A DNA stretch of 40,896 nucleotides from assembly GCA_000969725.1 (NCBI GenBank), contig JXSR01S016208.1. One strand, given 5' to 3'. Below are positions 33,237 through 40,896 of this stretch, piece after piece. Each line of letters opens with the position of its first letter. Positions within the stretch are counted from its first letter, which is position 1. This stretch comes from Ophiothrix spiculata (Eukaryota > Echinodermata > Ophiuroidea > Amphilepidida > Ophiotrichidae). The notes beneath the pieces are model-generated. The model was not told the origin of the DNA, searched no databases, and saw only the letters and a program-made list of their open reading frames with translations. A program made the position numbers and the translations under genes.

Positions 33237-33489
33237 TATGCAAAATGTCTGTTGAATATGGAGTTTGTGAAGTAAATTCACAGGTAACATGCAATATTAA
33301 GAGAACATTATTGAGACATTCAAAAAGCATTTAAATTTTCCAATGACTTTCTGAAACCATTATAGAACATCACATTGCCCTTAAAAGTTTTAATAATCAA
33401 ATTTAAGCATATATTTAGTTGTGTGATACATGAAGTGACTTTTGTACATAATATTTTGTCTTCAACTTAATTTTGAGTTATGCTGTTCT

Positions 33490-33730
33490 GCCATGTGTCA
33501 CGACCGCAGAGTACATGTTAAGTAAGAAAGATTCAATGTGACAAAACAACCAATGATCAACTCAAATGTTAAATGTCGTGCTACAAAGTGCTCATAGCAA
33601 GTGCTGCGCTCAATACGTGCTTGATCAAATCAAGCAGGTGGTATGAATAATGACTTGAAGGTAAAAACCTGAAAAAGGTAGCACATTTGTATATAGCTTG
33701 TATTATTTTAACCATACACGAAATTTTGAA
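33490..33730 (+). repeat. Degenerate third copy of the duplication
   Basis: It shares GATCAACTCAAATGTTAAAT, GTCGTGC, GCTCATAGCAA, ATACGTG.CTTGATC and GGTAGCACATTTG with the right part of copies 1 and 2, at clearly lower similarity. Confidence 0.75.
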
Positions 33731-33970
33731 ATACTCCATTTGTAATAAAGGTAGGTATTCCGATCTGGTGAAAAATTTCACATACTCTTTTTCCATATTT
33801 GAATAATTAAAGGGGCAATTCATGATCCACTTTTCATCCTCAAGGTCACCTCTATCAAAGTTGAGTGTTTTAGCTTATAAGAATCCTCAACTGGTATATG
33901 TAACGATCCCCAAACCATTCTTTCATATGTGCTTGCATTTTTGAAAAAAGTGAGAAAATGTGTCATTTTC

Positions 33971-34000
33971 TAATTATTGTCGGGGCCCCGACAGTAATTA
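33971..34000. repeat. 30-bp near-perfect palindrome
   Basis: TAATTA.TGTCGGGGCCCCGACA.TAATTA pairs throughout except at one symmetric position pair (T against G). It lies inside the TTAA element. The corresponding place in the 5-kb copy (about 5170-5195) is degenerate. Confidence 0.85.
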
Positions 34001-34100
34001 CAGCACAGTAGCCTATGGGGATTTTCAAAATGCCGAAAAGCTTGTAACTTGGAAAAGAATGATCGGAATCAACTGAAAATTTTGGTATATATTTATCATT

Positions 34101-34874
34101 ACCCTGCCAAAGACTTTGGCAGGGTATTGTTTTTCACGTGTTTCTTGCTTCTTTCTTTCCTTCTGGCAACACTTTGATGTCTCATATCTCTGGCATACAA
34201 TAACCGATTTCAACCAAACTTGGGTGAAGGGACCAGGGTCACCTCCCATTTATGTCATATGACCCCTGACCCCTCAAAGGTCACGTAGGGGTCACGGGGT
34301 CAAAAACTTGATTTTCACGAAAAAAGTTTCAACTCATGTACATTACATGCTATGGGCATGAAATTTGGGGACATGAAACCTCTTGACATTGTCCACAAAA
34401 GTTATGGGGTGACGAAAATACCTGGGGTCATGTGGGGTCACAGGGGTCAAAAAAGGTCAAATTATTTAAAAAATCAGTAAAAATCAGTAACTTCCTAGTG
34501 CAAGGTGGTATAATTATTCTACTTGCACAGATAGATTGGCAAAAATATACTGAACAAATCTTGGTGACCTTTGACCCCAAAGGTCAAAGTTCATGGGTCA
34601 AAGGTCAAATTACCAAAATGCTTCGATTGACCTGAAATTTAATTTGGATATACTTTAGGACATCCTGAGCAACATCAACATGTTTTTAAAATCATCCGAG
34701 GTCATTAAAGGGGTGTTAAGGGTGTCAAATTCTTCTTCTTGAACCAGCGATTTAAAGTGTCAATGGTGACCCTGTCATCCGACCCTTTCCTGGGGTTCAA
34801 AGGCCTAATTTTATAATTTCCAAGTACAAGGTGACATATTTATTCCACACATAAAAATAGAAGTTGGCAGGGTC
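34101..34874. repeat. GGTCA-rich repeat, possibly nested
   Basis: The first bases ACCCTGCCAA are inverted at the end (TTGGCAGGGT), and the left end forms a perfect hairpin TACCCTGCCAAAG/CTTTGGCAGGGTA (34100-34126). In between, GGGTCA, AGGTCA and TGACC words occur many times (for example about 34230, 34260-34300, 34425-34460, 34565-34607). It is absent from the partial copy at 5050-5271. Class unknown; I cannot tell a TIR element from a tandemly derived repeat here. Confidence 0.65.
34565..34607. promoter_or_regulatory. Three DR1-like nuclear receptor motifs
   Basis: TGACCTTTGACCC (34565-34577, a DR1 on the minus strand), AGGTCAAAGTTCA (34581-34593) and GGGTCAAAGGTCA (34595-34607) each fit two AGGTCA-type half-sites one base apart. 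DR1 sites are bound by RXR heterodimers, HNF4 and COUP-TF type receptors in animals. Since they lie in a repeat with no gene nearby, actual binding is unproven. Confidence 0.4.
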
Positions 34875-35270
34875 TCTGTCACTTCAGGGACAGTTCAGTT
34901 CTAGTGTACTTTTCTTTTTATTTAGCCAGAAAAGAGGCGAGGTTTTGTCGCATCAAAATCATGAATTGCACCTTTAAGGGTCACCACCTATATAAAGCAA
35001 TCGTAAAGTTTCATTCTCATATTTTGAGCCAAATTAATGCTACAGGCAAATATGTGTCTGAGAGTGACCCATATAAACATATATAGGATATTTATTTTTG
35101 TTAACAAAATATTCCATTAATTCAGCACTTTTTTGACCATATCTCTTCAACAAAACATAATGTAGGCGTGAAAATTTACAGGGGTTGAGAAAAATATGCG
35201 CTTTCATGTGGTATCAAAATCTCCAATTTGATTTTGTGAGTGAAAGTGATCAGGACACACACCTTTAATG

Positions 35271-35398
35271 AACATTTGATAAATAAAATAGTATTTATAT
35301 TCAAATGAAGCATTTTGCAATATAGATACAAAACATATTGCCTCTCCTCTTATAAATACTCCATGTGCATTGCATTTTCCAAAGAGGGGTGCTTATTA
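35271..35398. other. Short non-coding spacer
   Basis: Nothing recognisable. Confidence 0.4.
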
Positions 35399-35399
35399 A

Positions 35400-35698
35400 C
35401 ACCTTAAGCGCTAAATGGTGCAAATTGCACCAAATGTATGATTTCATAAATAGCTGCCTCATAGCAACATTTTGTGAAACACCAAGTTTAAATGCATGGC
35501 CAATCACATAAACGTCCATATCTTTCAAAATTTGTATTGCTTCTCAAAAATAAACTTATCAGTTCTGCAAGTAGCTCATGTATGCAAATAGTAAATCTTC
35601 AGGAAAATGTTTCATTTGGGGGAAACAATCAAATTTAACAAAAAGCAGCTATCAATGAAAACACAAAATATTTGCCACCAGCGCTCTAAGAGTTAAAG
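35400..35698. mobile_element. TIR MITE of about 300 bp
   Basis: The ends CACCTTAAGCGCTAAATGGT and (complement) CCTTTAACTCTTAGAGCGCT followed by GGTGGCAAAT are imperfect inverted repeats sharing the GCGCT and GGTG/GCAAAT words. No target duplication was settled. No coding capacity. Confidence 0.65.
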
Positions 35699-37705
35699 GC
35701 ATTTTTTAAATATTCATCATCATTTACACTATTGTCTGTATATTTACATAGCCCCCTTAATTAGTAAACAGCAGGCATATCTGTTACTGAAGTTCAAGCT
35801 GTCATCGGATCACTTTAAACCAAGTCGGTTTTGGTCAAGTTTTAATAACTCTACTCCAGGTCGTTTGTTTAATCTTTCATATAGTGTGTTTCTGGCTGTC
35901 TTGTCTTGTTTTGTTTAGATTTCAGGTTCTTCTTGGTCTTAGTAGTGAACATTTGGCATTAAAGTTGCACAAATATAAGTTTAAGGTGCATTGGAAAAAA
36001 TTTCAAAATCTAATCTGCAGATGATTTACACTTGTTATGTACCAAAATAACAGTCAATTGCCAAATATTGCAAAAATTTTGATCAAAACCTTCAGAAAGG
36101 TAAACTTTTGTTTCGTATGATGACATTTGGTATGAGGCTATTATTTAAAAGTATGTATTGATGCTCTATGTCAGGAAAGAGGTTAGGTTTTGTTTGTAAA
36201 ACATTGCATTTACATCATAGATGTCGGATAAATCAAAAGAAATTTCAATGTTGCATTGGATCTGCTAATTAAGCCAATTTTCAGAGTTCAACACTAGAGG
36301 GCAGTATTTATCGTCGATGTCGACAAAGATAATTAAGAATGAAATAAAATCTAATTATTTTGATACAAAGGGATTGAATTTGACAATGGAACTTTGTATT
36401 CTATTATTACCACTAACACTTCAGATGATGCAAAAGTCTCGAAATGTTTTGACAAAACTTTGGGGATGATGTTGAACTTGTCCAATGCCCCTTAAGTAAG
36501 TTTTAAAAGAAACCAAATAAGCTAGGAGTGTTGTTCATTTGTTGACTCTTGAAATCATTTTACTGATCCTCTCAAGTTTTGTACCTTATTAAACCAACAT
36601 AAGAAAACATTACAACATCTAATAAAGTTTTTACACATTGTGAAATACATAGAGAGGGAGGCCATAATTTGAGGTAGCTTTTATTAAGGACAATACTGAA
36701 TGTCTTAATTTTTGTAGTCATTTGGTTTTGTTGTATACATACTAATGATTTGAGGACAAAAAATATTGTTATAAGCCTAAAGACTTCATCATGCATGTAT
36801 GCAGTGGCTGCCTTAATTTATATTTATCTAACACTATGTCACAAGAATGTGAAAAATCAAAATTTCCCTGTCTTATGTCAGCGCTTCTTGAAATGGTTCT
36901 ACCTGACCTAAGACTGGATATACGTAATACAGTGTGCAATCGGAGTTTATGAAAAATGGCAGCTATTGCAGATATGACTTTCTTGTACTCTCATGATGAT
37001 TTATGTTATTGGACATCTTAAAATAAGGATGTTGGTAGATTGAAAGATGAAAAATTTGTTATTGCTGTAGCCATTTTTTGTGGCTATTTTGCTAGATGAA
37101 CTGGTAACAACGTAAATGCACTGGTACTATATTAAACTATTGAGCATAAAAATTGATATTTTGTGCCTTGAAAGTCAGTTTCATAGGGCTAAAAATAGTT
37201 TGGTCGTGCTATAATACAGTTTTGATTCAATGTCATTTTAAACCGATTTAAAATCCATTCGAAATTGGTTCAAACTTCTACATCACTTGAAAAACATACT
37301 TCTTAGGAAAATCAAAAAATAACCATTACTATAGATATTTTTAAAAATTTGATAGCATCAATTTTGGAACTCAGTAGGGTGTAAGCTTTCAATAAAGTGT
37401 AGTTTTAAATCCCTATAAAAGGCCTTTAGAATTACATAACGGAACTGACAAATTACCTGATACTGTGATTTGCTTGCTCCATTGTAAGCAGAAAGAAATC
37501 TCTCGAGTGTAATAGCTTTTTGAAGCATACAGTAATTTAAGAGATAATAAAACCATAGAATTGTTTGGCATATTGTAAATTTGTTTAACATAAAGATTGC
37601 CATTTACAGATGAATTACATTCACAATATTGGTAGATGTATTCTTGTTTATATTTTTAAAAATATATGTAATCATGACAAGATTGTGATATTGATTATAT
37701 ATCCA
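35699..37705. other. Long stretch with no recognisable gene
   Basis: AT-rich unique-looking sequence. Open frames (36572-36796, 37358-37603) show no domain and no flanking splice or promoter pattern that I trust. Confidence 0.5.
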
Positions 37706-37810
37706 GGGTTGAGAGCGACAAGGCCGTATTTGGAAAAAATATAAAAGAGCCGTAAGGCCGAATTTGCACCTTTGTTGCCCGTGCAAATATGGCCTTGTGG
37801 CTCTCAACCC
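37706..37810. mobile_element. Small hairpin MITE
   Basis: GGGTTGAGAGCGACAAGGCC and GTATTTG at the left are inverted at the right (complement GGGTTGAGAGCCACAAGGCC, ATATTTG). The element is 105 bp with arms of about 27 bp. The middle has a second pair (CCGTAAGGCC region). Confidence 0.8.
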
Positions 37811-38427
37811 TCAATATATAAGTAAACGTAAGTGTTGAAAATCAAATGAGACATACAATTTTTTTTTTGTAGATTTTGAAGTGTATTGTTCACTTCTTCC
37901 GACAGTGCCGGTTTTTAGTCATGCATCGAATTCAAGAAGAAGTGTAATTAAAATAATTGATTTTTTCATTGACCAATAGAAGATTTATAATTATTCAAAT
38001 GTTTGACAAAAATATACAAAGACATTAAATTCCATCTGTAAGCTATTTAGAATAAATCTTTCCTAGGGAAAAATAATGTGACCACAATATGTGCATGTTT
38101 ATGCGCAAGGTAGTCAGCTGAAGTGCCACAGGCAGTTTTGTATGTTTTGCAATTCATTTTATACAATTTCAAATTCTAATGTGGTTATTACATTCTCAAA
38201 GCATTTCTATGATATTTTATACACTCTAGCAAAGGGTTTTTGCAGAAATAAATATGCAGATATCTACTAATCTCCATAATACTGGTATATGAGGTGCCAT
38301 GATGCTGAGCCAAGGATAGTAAACTTCTCAAAAAAGTTTGGCATTTTTTCCAGCTGTCTATATCTCATATAGTTGAATCATATTAATTTACTTGATGCAT
38401 AATTTGATATATATGTCAGATAGTTTA
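37811..38427. other. Non-coding stretch
   Basis: No gene or repeat was recognised. Confidence 0.5.
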
Positions 38428-38435
38428 CAATGAGC

Positions 38436-38721
38436 CAGGCCCGTAGCCGGGATTTTACAAGAGGGGTGCGGATTTTCAAAAAGTAGACCTTTTTGTTAAC
38501 CCTAAACTAATTTAAGTGGTTTTGACAAAGTGACAAGCAAAAAAAAATGGTTTTTAGAACTTTTGCAAGCATTTTGAGCAGTATTTTATTAAAAAACGAA
38601 CTATATTTTGGTGCTTTGGATGATATTTTGGTGGACATTTAGGGACTTTTTGTGGACTTTTTATGTACATTGTGACATTTGGGGGTTGCGGCGCCCCACC
38701 GCACCCCTGGCTACGGGCTTG
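38436..38721. mobile_element. hAT-like MITE, copy 2
   Basis: This 286-bp element has ends CAGGCCCGTAGCC and (complement) CAAGCCCGTAGCC. It is flanked by the 8-bp duplication CAATGAGC (38428-38435 and 38722-38729). The interior is the reverse complement of the copy at 32180-32468 (for example GACATTTGGGGGTTGCGG here against the CCCCCCAAATTTGACA there). The target matches CAATGAGATTGCCATG in the following tandem unit (39629), so it landed in the first unit of that array. Confidence 0.93.
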
Positions 38722-39307
38722 CAATGAGCAAGAGCCGAATCCAATTTAACTTGATTTTTCTGTATTTAATTTCTCTTCATAGTAAACATATATTTCAGGA
38801 AATTAAATTTCTACCCAGTAGATTTGTGAATGTCTTATAACCCAAGAAGATTGTTAAAGCCTAAATATGGCAGAAATTACAAGCATATTTTGATATCCAA
38901 CACCATATTTTTGTTAAGTTAACAAGGAGCCAAATCAATCAATCAATTCAACTATGAAATGATGTTTGCTTTACTTTGATAAAATCAAGAATGCATATTT
39001 GATTTCATAACATTCCAAATGTATTTTCTGATCATGAGAGTCTGCAAGCATAGACAAATTCAATTCCATGTGTTCATGCAAATTTATGTCTGCCATTACA
39101 GGGGAGGGGCATCCCATAGGATTTAATCCAGGTTGAAGCTTTTCAACATGAAATAACAAATGATTGCATCAACCAAATTGTAAAAGATGATGATTTGATC
39201 TTTCTGTTGAGATAAATGAAAAAATAAGGAAACTTCAAGATTTTGAACTGTCATGGAGTACTAATGATTTTGATTCACCCTGTATGGTACTAAATAATAA
39301 ATTAATT

Positions 39308-39596
39308 GGTCGCATCACATACCGATCTATTTCAAAATCGGTAAAAAGTACATCACATACCAATCTATACTACAATATCAGTTTTATTTAATCTCTAACA
39401 AATATTTCCTTTAATTGATTTCCTGGATTTGGTATTAATATAAAAAGCACACTTTGAGGTTTAAATTTTGCTTAAAGATTTAATAAATTGTTACATCAAC
39501 ATTAATTTATATGGTACTGAAGTTATAGATCAGTATGTGAAAACATTGCTTACGCAAATCTATCACTTTACAAATAGACTGGTATGTGATGAGACC
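39308..39596. mobile_element. TIR element in tandem unit 1
   Basis: The ends GGTCGCATCACATACCGATC and (complement) GGTCTCATCACATACCAGTC, both followed by TATTT, are inverted repeats. ACATCACATACCAATCTAT repeats the terminal motif internally (about 39351). The element lies between CCCTGTATGGTACT and TATGCAGTGTAAAAA of the tandem unit. No target duplication was settled. Confidence 0.82.
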
Positions 39597-40246
39597 GACG
39601 TTTTTTATGCAGTGTAAAAAATATGTTCAATGAGATTGCCATGTTTAATAATAAACTGCGCGACTGATCCAATTAAACCCATTTCTTCTGTATGCATTTT
39701 TTTGTCATAGTAAACAAGTCATACTTCAGGAAATTAAATTTCTACCCAATAGATTTATGAATGTATAACAAGCCAAAAAGATTGTTCAGCTTATTTAGAA
39801 ATGGCAGAGATTACAAGCATTGTTTTGTATCAACACCATATTTTGTTAAGATAACAAGGAGCCAAATAAATCAGTCAGTTCAACTATAAAATGGTGTTTG
39901 GTTTATTATGATAAAATCAACAATATTTGTTTGATTTCATAACATTCTTAATGCATTTATCTGATCATGAGAATTTGCAAGCTTAGACAAATTCAATTCC
40001 ACATGTTCCTGCAAATTTATGTCTGCCATTCCAGGGGAGGGGCATCCCATAGGATTTAACCCAGTTTGAAGCTTTTCAACTTGATATAACAATTGATTGC
40101 ATCAACCAAATTGTGAAGACCTTTTCCATGTAAGAGATGATGAATTGATCTTTCTGTTGAGATAAATAAAAAAAATAAGGATACTTCAAGATTTTGAACT
40201 ATCACAGAGTACTAATGATTTTGATTCACCCTGTATGGCACTTAAC

Positions 40247-40503
40247 ATGTGATGGCTCACCCCGAAAAGGGGGGGGGGGGACTTTGAAGTGAAATTTGGA
40301 TTTTAACATTTCATCTGTTACAGCATTTTCTAAGCTTTAAAATGACACCTTACTTGTTGAAATTGATCAAGGCAATCAAATTTTACAACAAAAAAATCTG
40401 CTGGAAATCCTTATTATTTTCTTTATTTTTGGCTGTCTATTTTCACCAGTTTCTTGAAAAGTGTTCTGTCGCAAATCCCCTTTTTTGGGGTGAGTCATCA
40501 CAT
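40247..40503. mobile_element. Different TIR element in tandem unit 2
   Basis: The ends ATGTGATGGCTCACCCCGAA and (complement) ATGTGATGACTCACCCCAAA are inverted repeats, followed by a G run at the left and GGGGATTT at the right. It lies between CCCTGTATGGCACT and TATGCAGTGTAAAAA, the position used by a different element in unit 1. The interior AAGCTTTAAAATGACACCTT recurs in the element near 30690. Confidence 0.85.
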
Positions 40504-40800
40504 ATAATGTGTTATGCAGTGTAAAAATTATGTTCAATGAGAGTGCCATGTTTAATAATAAACTACGCGACTGATCCAATTAAACCCATTTCTTCTGTTT
40601 GCATTTTTTTTGTCATAGTAAACAAGTCATACTTCAGGAAATTAAATTTCTACCCAATAGATTTATGAATGTATAATAAGCCAACAAGATTGTTCAGCTT
40701 ATTTAGAAATGGCAGAGATTACAAGCATTTTTTGTATCAACACCATATTTTTGTTTAAGATAACAAGGAGCCAAAGAAATCAGTCAGTTCAACTATGAAA

Positions 40801-40896
40801 AAAATTCCCACCCACCTCACCCAATTTTTTTAAAATAAAAGGCGATTAGTTTTTCCATTTTTTCCTTTCATTTACCAATTTGGATAAAAAATTAAA
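40801..40896. other. Sequence beyond the tandem array
   Basis: Homology to the array stops here; A/T-rich and C-rich short words only, cut off by the window edge. Confidence 0.5.

Larger units (their letters stand above)
33811..34973. mobile_element. TTAA-flanked TIR element
   Basis: The ends AGGGGCAATTCATGAT and (complement) AGGTGCAATTCATGAT are flanked by TTAA on both sides (33807-33810 and 34974-34977). The empty paralogous site at about 25563-25575 reads TTTGAATGAAGGGCCATCAC. The 1163-bp length includes a GGTCA-rich block (about 34101-34874) missing from the partial copy at 5050-5271. A TTAA target suits piggyBac or Kolobok. No transposase is recognisable. Confidence 0.86.
33747..35270. 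repeat. Dispersed repeat, copy split by an insertion
   Basis: The outer parts (33747-33806 and 34978-35270) match 25514-25852 in order and orientation. The middle is the TTAA-flanked element 33811-34973. Confidence 0.82.
38740..40800. repeat. Tandem triplication of about 910-930 bp
   Basis: The landmark CATAGTAAAC falls at 38778, 39706 and 40614 (periods 928 and 908). Units share CAGGAAATTAAATTTCTACC, ATAACAAGGAGCCAAA, GCATCCCATAGGATTTAA and CACCCTGTATGG. The third unit stops at about 40800, where unrelated sequence begins. Units 2 and 3 are closer to each other than to unit 1. Each complete unit includes a different TIR element of about 257-289 bp, so the ancestral unit was about 640 bp. 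No ORF is common to the units. Confidence 0.9.

Noticed and set aside
38778..40800. Long terminal repeats of an LTR retrotransposon
   Set aside because: The repeats are contiguous tandem units with no internal coding region, primer-binding site or polypurine tract between them.

Overview
The window looks like non-coding nuclear DNA from a metazoan, most likely a marine invertebrate. It is AT-rich (about two thirds by eye), has no dense or operonic ORFs, and is packed with terminal-inverted-repeat (TIR) elements, a tRNA-derived SINE, a Penelope-like retroelement and several tandem arrays. The style of the repeats (Penelope-like element, short hairpin MITEs, GGTCA-rich repeats) would suit an echinoderm or hemichordate, but that is an impression and not a demonstrated assignment. 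I found no host protein-coding gene, rRNA gene, functional tRNA gene, CRISPR array or prokaryotic signal. The only protein signal I trust is a broken 3' fragment of a Penelope-like element at 6392-7270.

Layout. 0-6 kb: a foldback element (614-1040), a minus-strand tRNA-derived SINE (head 1722-1794), one arm of a hairpin element (2357-2428), a TA-flanked TIR element (2757-3296) and an 8-bp-TSD element (3818-4204). 6.0-8.6 kb: the Penelope-like fragment between 300-bp inverted arms, a hairpin (7462-7602) and a composite TIR cluster (7945-8580). 10.9-19.4 kb: a mosaic of TIR elements, including second copies of families seen earlier and a hairpin MITE inserted in another element. 21.0-26.5 kb: about six diverged tandem copies of a 450-780 bp unit, three of whose junctions hold later insertions. 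27.6-28.5 kb: a minisatellite. 29.9-35.3 kb: a diverged duplication interrupted by a hAT-like MITE, and a TTAA-flanked element carrying GGTCA repeats. 38.4-40.8 kb: another hAT-like MITE, then a roughly 910-930 bp tandem triplication carrying two unrelated TIR elements at matching positions.

The sequence is most informative as a record of transposition. Many inserts sit inside tandem or dispersed repeats whose other copies in the same window are unoccupied. This gives insertion boundaries, target-site duplications and relative ages without an outside genome: TAA (Harbinger-like), TATA or TA, TTAA, 8 bp (hAT-like) and 10 bp. No cooperating set of genes is present, and I see no evidence for a new functional system. 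The most unusual signals are the nested and adjacent insertions, the CRE octamers inside two unrelated TIR families, and a DR1-type nuclear-receptor motif cluster inside a repeat.
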